From Sulfuricurvum sp. (GTDB lineage Bacteria; Campylobacterota; Campylobacteria; Campylobacterales; Sulfurimonadaceae): 64,000 bases of DNA. The translations under genes and the position numbers were made by a program. Position 1 is the first letter of the stretch. Each line of letters opens with the position of its first letter. Positions 1 through 8,504 of this stretch are shown here, in pieces. Location: contig NZ_JAQTUH010000001.1 in NCBI RefSeq assembly GCF_028710345.1, positions 62,001 through 126,000 on the forward strand. The letters run 5' to 3'. The notes under the pieces were generated by a model, which saw only the letters and a list, made by a program, of their open reading frames with translations, made no database searches and was not told the DNA's origin.

Positions 1-438
1 GCCTTAGTGGCGATAAGCTTAATGGCCGCACCCTATAAAATCGGGCAATCAGTCATGCCGTTGGATTTGGAAGATCAATTTGGAAAACGCAGTACCCTCA
101 AATTGATGCCTAAAACACTCATTATGGCATTTGAAAAAGGGACGGGAGCGACAGTTAATGAATATCTTGCGCTTCAAGGTAAAGAATATCTCAAAAAGAA
201 TAATGCCGTTTTTGTTGCCGATATCTCACAAATGCCTAACTTTATTACCCAAGCGTTTGCCTTGCCTAAAATGCGAAAATACCCCCATACGGTATTGTTA
301 ATTCGTGATGAAGAGCAGGGGTTGAATTTTCCGCTTCAGGAGGAAAAAATCACTGTGATGAAATTTCGGGGCAATTTTTTAACCAAAATCGATTTCATTT
401 CAACTGCCGATGAACTCAAAAAAGCGATTGAGCAGTGA
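1..438 (+). CDS. Thioredoxin-fold-like exported protein, 5' end outside the window
   Basis: The reading frame is open from base 1, so the true start lies upstream. The first visible residues (ALVAISLMAAP) look like the end of a hydrophobic signal peptide, followed by a typical thioredoxin-superfamily opening (KIGQSVMPLDLEDQFGK) and a beta-alpha pattern ending in a helical tail. No CxxC motif is visible, so a disulfide oxidoreductase role is unlikely; a YtfJ- or peroxiredoxin-like scaffold without redox cysteines is the best description. A GTG at base 7 could be taken as a start but has no visible ribosome site. The stop overlaps the permease gene that follows (GTGA), so the two are co-transcribed. 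Function unknown. Confidence 0.55.
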   Translation, partial: ALVAISLMAAPYKIGQSVMPLDLEDQFGKRSTLKLMPKTLIMAFEKGTGATVNEYLALQGKEYLKKNNAVFVADISQMPNFITQAFALPKMRKYPHTVLLIRDEEQGLNFPLQEEKITVMKFRGNFLTKIDFISTADELKKAIEQ

Positions 439-1514
439 TTACACCCCTCAAAGCACTTCGGAAGAATCGGTTTAAGACTGCCCTCATCTTTATCAGTATG
501 AGCGTCTCCATTGCCGCTATATTTCTGATCAGCGCCATTTCGGGGGGTGTTGTGAGTATGTACAGTTCGATGCTTAAAACTGATGGAGATATTATCGTCA
601 CTCAAAAAGGGATTGCCGATACTTTTTTTAGTGATATTAACCGCTCCGTCGCCAATGAGATTGCGACGATGGAGGGGGTCAAAGAGGTGAGTGCTCTGAT
701 CTTGGGTGCGGCACCGGTCGAGCCTCTCCCTATTGTCGGAATTTATGGTGCGAGTGAAAACCGTTTTAAAAGCTATACCCTCAAAAAAGGCTCTTATCCT
801 AAAGAGGGTGAAGTGATGTTGGGATCAAAAATCTATGAAACGCTCAAGCACCCCAAAACGATCTCTCTCTCTAAAAAAGAGTTTCATGTGAGCGGGGTAT
901 TTAAAAGCCGTATCGGGTTTGAAGATGGTGGTGTTGTTATGCCTTTGCGTGATGCGGGAGAGGTCTTTCATAAAAGTGCCTCTATCTTTTTATTGGCATT
1001 GAATGATTTGGGCAAAAGCGATTCCCTTATTGCACACATTAACAAAACACACCCCGAAATGGAGGCGAAAACAACCGATGGTTTTATCGACTCGTATAAC
1101 CAGTTCAAAATCATCAAAACCAGTTCCGACGTAATCGGAGCGATGGCATTTTTGATGGGAATTTTGGGGATTGTGAGCATGATGAGTATGGTGGTGAATG
1201 ACCGCAAAGCCGAATTTGGGATTATGCGCTCTATAGGTCTCTCCTCAACCACCATTATTTTTAAACTCCTCAGTGAGACGCTGATTATCGCTGTGTTGGC
1301 GTTTGCGGTGGCGTATGGTGTCTCAGAAGCGGTATTGGAGATGATTAAACATGCCGATAAGTTTCAAGGCTATATTAACGGAGAGATCACCTTTGCCTTA
1401 GCCCTCAAGGTTTTTGTTGTTTCGGTGAGTATGGCCCTTTTTGGGACATTGCTCCCCGCGATCTATGCCGCCCGAATTGACCCTATGAGCTTGATACAAC
1501 GAGGTGGTGCATGA
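435..1514 (+). CDS. ABC transporter permease, FtsX/MacB family
   Basis: A 359-residue permease of the FtsX-like class used in LolCDE and MacB systems. It has an N-terminal transmembrane helix at about residues 15-40, a large periplasmic domain at about 45-225, and three C-terminal helices, the first containing GAMAFLMGILGIVSMMSM followed by the conserved cytoplasmic turn EFGIMRSIGLS. These systems do not import solutes but perform mechanical or lipoprotein and peptide extrusion work at the periplasmic face. The start is GTG, overlapping the upstream stop by four bases, and its own stop overlaps the ATPase gene by four bases (ATGA), so both subunits come from one message. Substrate unknown. 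Confidence 0.85.
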   Translation: MITPLKALRKNRFKTALIFISMSVSIAAIFLISAISGGVVSMYSSMLKTDGDIIVTQKGIADTFFSDINRSVANEIATMEGVKEVSALILGAAPVEPLPIVGIYGASENRFKSYTLKKGSYPKEGEVMLGSKIYETLKHPKTISLSKKEFHVSGVFKSRIGFEDGGVVMPLRDAGEVFHKSASIFLLALNDLGKSDSLIAHINKTHPEMEAKTTDGFIDSYNQFKIIKTSSDVIGAMAFLMGILGIVSMMSMVVNDRKAEFGIMRSIGLSSTTIIFKLLSETLIIAVLAFAVAYGVSEAVLEMIKHADKFQGYINGEITFALALKVFVVSVSMALFGTLLPAIYAARIDPMSLIQRGGA

Positions 1515-2143
1515 CAATCGAAGCACTAGGGCTAGAGCACTTCTACGGACATGAAAAAGTGCTAAACGGTGTCGATATTACGATCCCCTCGGGAAGTTTT
1601 ACCGCTATTATCGGGGAGAGCGGGAGTGGCAAAACGACACTCCTCTCGATCCTTTCGACACTGTTGCAACCTTCAAGCGGAAGTGTCCGATACGATGGAA
1701 AAACGTTGAATGAATTGGGAAATATCGACCGTTTTCGTCGTCACAATATCGGGTTTGTGTTTCAGTTTCATTATCTGATTTCCTATTTGACCTTGCGTGA
1801 AAATATTGCTCTTGGGGCGATGGAGGAGAGTCGAATCGAATCATTATTGCAATCACTGGGAATTGCCAAACTCTCCAGCCGTTACAGTGATGAGGTATCC
1901 GGCGGAGAGCGTCAGCGCGCCGCTATCGCTCGTGCACTGGTAAATGCCCCTTCGGTCGTGTTTGCTGATGAACCGACAGGGAATCTTGATAGCAAAAATG
2001 CCCTTGGGGTGTATGAGTTGTTTCGAGAGTTTTCACATCAGGGGACGGGTTTCGTGGTCGCGTCACATGATAAAAAAATAGCCGATTATGCGGACATAAT
2101 TATAGAGATGGAGGATGGACTTGTTAAAAAAGTTTTTAAATGA
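1511..2143 (+). CDS. ABC transporter ATP-binding protein, LolD/MacB-like
   Basis: A 210-residue ATPase that partners the FtsX-type permease immediately upstream. Walker A is GESGSGKT (about residue 36), the signature is VSGGERQR (about 128), Walker B plus catalytic Glu is VVFADEPTG (about 150), and the switch histidine lies in VASHDKK. Length and the DEPTGNLDS sequence are typical of the LolD/MacB/FtsE group. Its 3' end overlaps the next gene by 29 bases, a strong sign that the transporter and the heme-copper-like protein are made together. That suggests a role in maturing or delivering something for the downstream membrane proteins, which is inference only. Confidence 0.9.
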   Translation: MTIEALGLEHFYGHEKVLNGVDITIPSGSFTAIIGESGSGKTTLLSILSTLLQPSSGSVRYDGKTLNELGNIDRFRRHNIGFVFQFHYLISYLTLRENIALGAMEESRIESLLQSLGIAKLSSRYSDEVSGGERQRAAIARALVNAPSVVFADEPTGNLDSKNALGVYELFREFSHQGTGFVVASHDKKIADYADIIIEMEDGLVKKVFK

Positions 2144-3665
2144 TGAACTTCCTTTAGCGTTTGTTTGGTTGATTCTGGGATTATTTGCGGGGCTTGTGTA
2201 TGCGATAGAGATGTTGGGATTGGATGGCTCTATGACGCTTCTATCACCTGAGCGTGCACGGTCACTCCATATTTCACAGATGCTGTACGGATTTTTCCCG
2301 CTGATGCTCTCATTGCTCCCTTTTGCCCTTTTCGAAAAAGAGGGGATTCTATCCGAAACCGCGATAGGGCATTTACGCCGTTATTTCGTCGTTTGGAACC
2401 TCTTTTTGCTTTTTATGAGCATGGCATTGTTGTTTGGAAATATTCGGGGGTTGCCGTTTTACGATTTCCCCTATCAACTGAACTTTCTCCTTGCATTTAG
2501 CGGTCTGTTTTATCTCCTTGCTCTGCTCGATGCGCTTCGCCGCTACGAGAAACGACCGTTGTGGGTGAATGTCTCGCTCGTCGCCGTCATCGCCGCTCCG
2601 ATTGCGTTAGTGATTTTAATGAATCCCCAATACGGTCAGGTGGAGAAAACCCTTATCGGACCGCATGGGGATAATACGTTGGGGATGAGTTTTACCCTGA
2701 TACCAATCTATTATCTCCTTATTAAACTGGTAACCACACAGGAGTTTAAACCGCGCTGGCATTGGTTGTGGATTATCCCTCTTGTCGGTTACGTCATCTC
2801 TTTGGTTATCCGTAATTTTTTGCATAATCTAAGCTACAACGAAGAGTGGTTTTTCCAATATCTCACCCTCTTGTATCTGCCGCTATTGTGGGTGTGGCTT
2901 CGTGATGCAGGGGTAAGTTTTAACACCAACCCTTATTTGATTCTCTCGATTTGGGCATTTGTGTTTGTCGATGTGGAGGGAAACTTTCTCTTTATCCCTG
3001 AAATTCGTGCATTGATTCACCGTAATGATTTGGTGGTGGGACATGCCCATATCGCAATGGGACTGGGGGTCGCATTTATGGCACTTGCCATCTTGCACCA
3101 TCTTTTACCCGCCCTTTTTCGTCGAGTTTATGCTATTGCTTGGACGGTGTTAATGGCATTGATGGCACTTGCCCTCACCATAGCGGGGGTACTCGAAGCA
3201 AGGGGTGAGGGTGGTGCAATAGAGCCATTTTTAGAAATTCGTGCGTTGATTGGTGCGTTGCTTGTGGGGATAATCGTATGGATTACCGTTGAGAGGCTTA
3301 AATTCAAACTTGATTCACCGTTAAAGCTCTATCATGTGAGTGGATTTTTGAGCGATGCAGGGGGTGGGGTGATTCTTATCCTCGCAGGTGCGGCATTGTT
3401 TCCACTGCTGGGATTTCATTTTAGCGGAACGTATGAGTACATCGTTTTTGCCTTTATGATCGGGACGGGGTTAGCACACTGGTATGGGATACATCATGAT
3501 TCGCACCGATTCGCTGAGTTTACTGCATCGGTACGTGCCGTGTGCACTTCGGTATTCGTAGCGTTATACTTAGCAGGAACACTCGATGGAATTGCCCTTT
3601 TGGTAGCGTTATACGATGCTGGCTTTGCACTGGTGTACTGGTTGTTTTTACGGGGTAAACATTGA
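2115..3665 (+). CDS. cbb3-type (CcoN-like) heme-copper superfamily subunit I homologue with an altered CuB site
   Basis: A 516-residue, very hydrophobic protein with roughly 12-14 membrane helices. Aligned by eye with the CcoN encoded at 52350-53831, its segment VVGHAHIAMGLGVAFMALA matches VVGHVHDGVLGWVAFMIMA, preserving the heme b3 and second heme b histidines (H310, H312); H52 matches the first heme b ligand. In the CuB site, however, GHN of CcoN is GDN here (D186), and the GHH pair is replaced by FLH (only H237 remains). It is therefore a divergent member that probably binds heme but not a normal CuB. NO-reductase-like gNOR enzymes carrying an Asp at the active site are a possible relative. 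Its start lies inside the ATPase gene, its end overlaps the next gene (TTGA). Confidence 0.7.
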   Translation: MDLLKKFLNDELPLAFVWLILGLFAGLVYAIEMLGLDGSMTLLSPERARSLHISQMLYGFFPLMLSLLPFALFEKEGILSETAIGHLRRYFVVWNLFLLFMSMALLFGNIRGLPFYDFPYQLNFLLAFSGLFYLLALLDALRRYEKRPLWVNVSLVAVIAAPIALVILMNPQYGQVEKTLIGPHGDNTLGMSFTLIPIYYLLIKLVTTQEFKPRWHWLWIIPLVGYVISLVIRNFLHNLSYNEEWFFQYLTLLYLPLLWVWLRDAGVSFNTNPYLILSIWAFVFVDVEGNFLFIPEIRALIHRNDLVVGHAHIAMGLGVAFMALAILHHLLPALFRRVYAIAWTVLMALMALALTIAGVLEARGEGGAIEPFLEIRALIGALLVGIIVWITVERLKFKLDSPLKLYHVSGFLSDAGGGVILILAGAALFPLLGFHFSGTYEYIVFAFMIGTGLAHWYGIHHDSHRFAEFTASVRAVCTSVFVALYLAGTLDGIALLVALYDAGFALVYWLFLRGKH

Positions 3666-4615
3666 ATCTTCTCGTTTTGGTTCTCAGCTCACAGCTGCTC
3701 TATTATCTCCTTATCGCACAGACGGGGGTAGTTGGGGTATTTGATTCTCACATTCACGACCTTTACACTCTTCCCATAGGGGGGATAATCGGGAGTTTAC
3801 TGAGTGCTTATCGGAGACACACTGCTCTAAAGCGAGAGCTTTATCTTATGTTTGGCGCACAAATTGCGATTTCATGGTTTTATCCAGACTATTCGCTTGG
3901 GATGTTAATGGCATTAGGGTTTCTTGTTGGATATACAACCCCTTTGCTTCTGTATAGTTTTACCTCCCAAAGCAAAGCTCACATTGCAATAGGATTAGCA
4001 ATCTCCTATGCGGTGGGCACCGCTTTGTACACCTATCCATTTGAGGCTCGCGGAGGTATTGCACTACTTCTTCCCCTTGTTTCGATGAGTGCTTTGTATT
4101 TTACGAAGCTTGAAGAGACCCTTTACGAAGAAAAAAAACCGTTTCATGGGTGGTTGCTTGCGGTGATGATGGTGTGGATTTTTGCCGATTCAGCACTTTT
4201 TGAGACGCTGAGTCGATCGGGAGATATGGATATTTGGAGTGACTATACCTATTTGATTATTGCATCGCATTTGATAGGGGTATTTTTAGCATACCGTTAT
4301 GGCAAAGAGTTGATGAACCAAACACCGATAATTTTGGGTCTATTTCTTCTTAGTTACACATTGTATTGGGTAAAAGAGCCAATTGCCCTTGCCATTATCT
4401 ATCCGATTGCCATTTCGTATTATAATGTGCTGTTATTTAAAGCACTGATCCGTTTAGCGGATATTCGCCTTATCGGGTTATCGATGATAGGGGTTGGTTG
4501 GATTGCGACATCCATTGCCAATGCGATCGCATTAGAGCATCAGCTTTGGATTGCAGCAGTAGTTTTAGGGGTATTTACCCTTATAGTTCCATTTTATTTT
4601 AGGAGGATTTCATGA
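3662..4615 (+). CDS. Unknown polytopic membrane protein
   Basis: A 317-residue protein with about nine or ten hydrophobic helices and no family I recognise. A polar stretch near the N-terminus (VFDSHIHDLYTLP, about residues 26-38) contains two histidines and an aspartate between helix 1 and helix 2 and is the most likely ligand or active-site segment. The start is TTG, overlapping the stop of the heme-copper-like gene, and its stop overlaps the YceI start, so translation of the three genes is coupled. Its consistent packing next to a heme-copper-like subunit suggests a dedicated partner or assembly subunit; this is inferred from context only. Confidence 0.6.
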   Translation: MNLLVLVLSSQLLYYLLIAQTGVVGVFDSHIHDLYTLPIGGIIGSLLSAYRRHTALKRELYLMFGAQIAISWFYPDYSLGMLMALGFLVGYTTPLLLYSFTSQSKAHIAIGLAISYAVGTALYTYPFEARGGIALLLPLVSMSALYFTKLEETLYEEKKPFHGWLLAVMMVWIFADSALFETLSRSGDMDIWSDYTYLIIASHLIGVFLAYRYGKELMNQTPIILGLFLLSYTLYWVKEPIALAIIYPIAISYYNVLLFKALIRLADIRLIGLSMIGVGWIATSIANAIALEHQLWIAAVVLGVFTLIVPFYFRRIS

Positions 4616-5139
4616 TTAAATTAAGTATAACGGCACTGTTGTTAGCATCATCGCTTACCGCAGGAAATTTGAGTTTTGACTCAGGAATGATTAAAGCGCA
4701 TACTGAAGTTTTTGGGGATAACACAATTGATCCAATGGTTAAAAAAGCTCAATCTCGTTTGAGTATGGATGATAAAGCAGATTCATTACATGGCGTCATT
4801 GAGGTGAATGCGGCTGAACTTTTTAGTGATAATGCAAAACGTGATGAACATATGCACGAGGTTCTTGAATCAGGTGCTATTCCTAAAATCTCATTTGATA
4901 TTAAAGAGATGGTGGCAAAAGGGGGTGATAAATATACCCTTAAAGGTGCTTTGAGCTTACATGGTGTTACTAAGCCGATTAGCTTTGAAGGGAGTGTCAG
5001 TGAAGCAGGTGGCAAAGTCCATATCGTCGCAAAAAGCTCTCTCAAAATGACTGATTTCGGAATCAAACCAATCAAAATGATGTTTTTGACGGTTCGCGAT
5101 CAAGTCGATTTGAATGTTGATATCTCGTTGAAACGATAA
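4612..5139 (+). CDS. YceI-family periplasmic lipocalin-like protein
   Basis: A 175-residue protein with an N-terminal signal peptide (about residues 1-17, ending ASSLTAG) and the YceI fold signature: a repeated beta pattern with DKADSLHGVIEVNA, a FDIKEM strand, LKGALSLHGVTKPISF and MTDFGIKP. YceI proteins form an extended lipocalin-like barrel that binds isoprenoid or other amphiphilic molecules such as quinones in the periplasm. A strong ribosome site (AGGAGG, about 4602-4607) precedes the ATG, which overlaps the previous stop (ATGA). As the last gene of the operon it may supply or hold a lipid or quinone for the membrane proteins upstream; that link is inference. Confidence 0.85.
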   Translation: MIKLSITALLLASSLTAGNLSFDSGMIKAHTEVFGDNTIDPMVKKAQSRLSMDDKADSLHGVIEVNAAELFSDNAKRDEHMHEVLESGAIPKISFDIKEMVAKGGDKYTLKGALSLHGVTKPISFEGSVSEAGGKVHIVAKSSLKMTDFGIKPIKMMFLTVRDQVDLNVDISLKR

Positions 5140-5145
5140 ATATAA

Positions 5146-7416
5146 TTATTCAAGAGCATCAGGTCTTCCTGTGTAGTATCCTTGAGAATAGTCGATTCCA
5201 TACCTTTTAATGGTTTGGAATATTTTCTCATCACTGACAAATTCCGCAATGGTTTTCGCTCCCATTTTTTGTGCAAAATCGATGATTGTCTCGACGATAA
5301 TTTGATGACGCGGGTTGTCGGCAATTTCTCGTATTAGCGAACCGTCAATTTTTATATAATCGACATTTAGTTTAAGAATATGCTCAAAATTGGAATACCC
5401 CGTTCCGAAATCATCGATTGCAATTTTTCCCCCAAGCTTTTTGACCTGATCAATAAATCGGGCGACTTCACCGTAATTTTCGATCCCGTCAGATTCTAAA
5501 ATTTCAAATACGATTCGTGAAGCGGTACCGGTTTGTGTCATCGTTGAAAGAATATCCTGTACGGTAGAGGGATCATGTATATCGTCGATCGATAGATTGA
5601 TGGAGAACTCTTCACAGCGGGAACTAAAAAGATGACAAGCTTGATGGAGAACTTCTTTAGTGATGCGGGGGTAAAGTTTTGTTTTTTTGGCAATCGGCAA
5701 AAATTGCATGGGCATAATAATATTTTCATCATCATCGATCATTCGAACCAAGGTTTCATATTTATCGACTTTTCCGGTTATGACATTGACGATAGGTTGA
5801 TAATGGCAAAAAATACGTCCGTTTGCCAACGCTTTGCGTATGGTAGTCGCCATGGCAATGTTGATGTGGTATTGTTTCTCGACATTTTCCGACTCTTCAT
5901 AAAAAGCGATCGGGATTTTGCGCTCTTTCGCCGTATGCAATGCGATATCGGCACGTGTTAGCAGTTTATGAGCTCCTAATGCGATTCCGGCACTCATACG
6001 GACATCGAGGGTTTCATTTTCAACAATAAAGCGCTCTTCATCCAATGCTGATATAAGTGCTGACATACGAATGTGTAATTTCTCAGGAGTTAGATTGTCA
6101 TAAAATAACAGAGCAAATTCATCTCCTCCGATTCGGTAAGGTGAAAATCCCATTTCTCTAAACCATTCGCCAACCGCTCGCAGTAGAATATCCCCTGAAC
6201 TGATACCGAAAAAATCATTCAGCTCTTTGAAATTATCGATGTTGAATATAACACATCCACTAGGCTGAGACTGTTCCATATCTAACAAGAGCTTTTGCCG
6301 GTTTGGTAATCCTGTCAGTGTATCAAAATTACTAAGATGATAGATATGATCTTCTGCTAGCTTGCGCTCAGTAATCTCTTGAGCGAAAACGACAATTGAG
6401 GTGACGTTTTTGTTTTCATCAAAGACAGGATAATAATTAAGAGCGAAGATTTTCTCTTCACGGCAATCTTCGGTGCTTAAGGCTTCTCCGGTAGAAACAA
6501 TTTTTTCCACATTACTGCGTCGTCGATTGGCAACATCCAGAGGAAAAAAATCATAAACACAGTGTCCGATTATGTCGGACGATTTACGGTTTAATCTTTC
6601 TGCAGCAGTGGAATTCATAGTTAAAACTATGCCGCTTTTATCAAGTAAAAAAATACTTTCTTGTGTAGCATCGAGGATAGCTTGCAGTTCAATATCATTT
6701 TGTTTGAGATTTTTTTCTCGTATTTCTACCTTTTTACCCAAAACGTCATTTTCTTCTTGCAAATTGCTATTGATCCGTCGTAAACGCCAGGTAAAAAATG
6801 GGAGGCTGAGAAGGGTAACTATCGATAGATTTAGTAAGCGATTTAGAGTTCTTTCATTTAGAATGTGGTTGATAGTATCGATTCGGACATCTGCACCGAT
6901 AACGTATGTTTCCCCTTTTTGATTTTTCATAGGGATGAAGATGCTTCGAAATGTCCCCCATTTGTCAGTATATTCGGCAAATTGTTTTGTATGCATTCGG
7001 AAAACATTTTTAAGCGTATCACTAGCATCGTTATAATTGTCAAAATATCGGGTAAGATTAATCCCACTTTTGCGTTCTTCATCGGTGGCACTGGATGCGG
7101 TAAAATAAATTTTGTCGCTTTTTTGGATCATGGTGTAGACATAAACGACTTGCATCGCTTTGGCAAAGTGGCTTAACCGATCTATATTGTGTTCATCTTC
7201 GTTTGTGGAAATAGAGGATGCATCAATCGCACGCGCATAAAAATCGGTCGATAAAACCAAAGATGCCCCTTCCGCTGAAGCGAGAAGCTTTTCGTCAATT
7301 TGCCGGTACAGTTCGATTTTATTTTGTTGGTATTCATAGTAATTAAAAGCTACTACTGCAAGTGCAAAAAGGATAAAAGTTCCAATAAGAAAAAGGGTGT
7401 TTGAGCGCAATTTCAT
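5146..7416 (-). CDS. Membrane-anchored PAS-GGDEF-EAL protein (cyclic-di-GMP turnover)
   Basis: A 756-residue protein with a first transmembrane helix near residues 7-25, a periplasmic sensor region of about 170 residues, a second helix near 196-215, a short coiled coil, a PAS domain (about 245-355), a GGDEF domain with an intact RIGGDEF (about 428-434) and an EAL domain (about 530-756). The EAL motif reads ETL, a common tolerated variant, and the other catalytic signatures (NLSIDD, FEILESD, DDFGTGYS, KIDG, EFV) are present, so phosphodiesterase activity is plausible. No RxxD inhibition site precedes GGDEF. The gene ends convergent with, and 6 bases from, the yceI gene. Confidence 0.92.
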   Translation of the reverse strand: MKLRSNTLFLIGTFILFALAVVAFNYYEYQQNKIELYRQIDEKLLASAEGASLVLSTDFYARAIDASSISTNEDEHNIDRLSHFAKAMQVVYVYTMIQKSDKIYFTASSATDEERKSGINLTRYFDNYNDASDTLKNVFRMHTKQFAEYTDKWGTFRSIFIPMKNQKGETYVIGADVRIDTINHILNERTLNRLLNLSIVTLLSLPFFTWRLRRINSNLQEENDVLGKKVEIREKNLKQNDIELQAILDATQESIFLLDKSGIVLTMNSTAAERLNRKSSDIIGHCVYDFFPLDVANRRRSNVEKIVSTGEALSTEDCREEKIFALNYYPVFDENKNVTSIVVFAQEITERKLAEDHIYHLSNFDTLTGLPNRQKLLLDMEQSQPSGCVIFNIDNFKELNDFFGISSGDILLRAVGEWFREMGFSPYRIGGDEFALLFYDNLTPEKLHIRMSALISALDEERFIVENETLDVRMSAGIALGAHKLLTRADIALHTAKERKIPIAFYEESENVEKQYHINIAMATTIRKALANGRIFCHYQPIVNVITGKVDKYETLVRMIDDDENIIMPMQFLPIAKKTKLYPRITKEVLHQACHLFSSRCEEFSINLSIDDIHDPSTVQDILSTMTQTGTASRIVFEILESDGIENYGEVARFIDQVKKLGGKIAIDDFGTGYSNFEHILKLNVDYIKIDGSLIREIADNPRHQIIVETIIDFAQKMGAKTIAEFVSDEKIFQTIKRYGIDYSQGYYTGRPDALE

Positions 7417-7511
7417 CTAAACCTCACAAAAATATCTAAAACATAAATTATAAATTATTTGAATAATAGAATTTTACCCTATTTTGGCGTATTAAGCCCT
7501 ATATAAAGGGT

Positions 7512-8414
7512 TTACTGTACTTTGCTATTAAAATGATAAGTCTCCCCTATACGAAGTGTCCTCGGTTGAAAAGTAAACATATTTGTGTCGGTCAATTCTT
7601 CAAACCACTCTATTGGCTCATCCACCGATTCATCGGAGAGTTTAAATGTTCCGTAGTGGATAGGGATGAGTGTTTTTGCCCCTAAATCATGTGCCGCTTG
7701 AAGTGCTTCGGGCGGGCTGGTATGAACCAGCTTCATGATTACTTCGGGACGATAGGCACCGATGGGTAAAAATGCCTCATCGATGGCAAACTTCTCCCCT
7801 ATCTCTTTGAAATGTTCCCCATAAGCGGTATCTCCTGAGTGATAGAGGGTGTGGTCATTGTTTTGGATGACGTACCCTCCCCACAGTGTTTTATTCCTAT
7901 CCAAATAGATCCGATTGCTCCAATGCAGACTGGGGACAAAGGTGATAAACAACCCCCCAATCATCACCGATTCCCACCACTCCATCTCAAAACACCTCTC
8001 ACGATTAATCGTCCCTTTTAGATAACGCCAAAATCCGGCAGGGGCGACGATAATCGTTTGGGGATTTTGTTGGAGGAGATAGCGTATAGAGGGGTGGTCA
8101 TAGTGATCGTAGTGAGAATGGGTGATGAGAATCACATCGGCAAAAAGTTTCTCTTTTGAGATGGGGAGGGGGGAATATCGACGATAGAGGGGTAATTTGC
8201 CAAGTACTGGATCGATAGCGACAGTCGTTTCTCCAAGTTTTAACCAAAGAGTCGCATGCCCTAGCCACAGGGCGTATTCACCGCTAGGGAGATTTTCTTG
8301 GGAGATAAATGGGAGTTTGGAAGGGAGTAATTTTTGTGCATGGGGAAATTTCGACCATTGCCATTTGAGGATAGTGAGGAGTGATATTTTCGGGGAGGTA
8401 TAACGGTTACTCAT
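7512..8414 (-). CDS. Metallo-beta-lactamase-fold hydrolase (UlaG/NAPE-PLD-like)
   Basis: A 300-residue cytoplasmic protein of the MBL superfamily. The metal signature HSHYDHYDH lies near residue 100, followed by an SLHWSNR histidine, the HSGDTAYG aspartate motif near 193 and a late IPIHYGT histidine, giving a complete binuclear metal site. The arrangement and the LPIGAYRPE segment fit the branch that contains UlaG and NAPE-PLD-type phosphodiesterases; the actual substrate is not predictable. The ATG at 8412-8414 is the first in frame. It is a stand-alone gene, with about 95 bases of AT-rich sequence separating it from the GGDEF-EAL gene downstream. Confidence 0.85.
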   Translation of the reverse strand: MSNRYTSPKISLLTILKWQWSKFPHAQKLLPSKLPFISQENLPSGEYALWLGHATLWLKLGETTVAIDPVLGKLPLYRRYSPLPISKEKLFADVILITHSHYDHYDHPSIRYLLQQNPQTIIVAPAGFWRYLKGTINRERCFEMEWWESVMIGGLFITFVPSLHWSNRIYLDRNKTLWGGYVIQNNDHTLYHSGDTAYGEHFKEIGEKFAIDEAFLPIGAYRPEVIMKLVHTSPPEALQAAHDLGAKTLIPIHYGTFKLSDESVDEPIEWFEELTDTNMFTFQPRTLRIGETYHFNSKVQ

Positions 8415-8504
8415 CCAGCTCTCAATTTTTTAGGTTATTGTACCTTTTAGAGGTTTAAAAGGGGGATGTGATTACCATGTGAAAACTATTTTACAGAGGG
8501 TTTT

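Noticed and set aside
2115-3665. Calling the CcoN-like gene a standard cbb3 oxidase or a gNOR nitric oxide reductase
   Set aside because: Two of three CuB histidines are missing and no cytochrome c subunits are visible nearby; the relation to gNOR rests on a single Asp and my recollection of that class.
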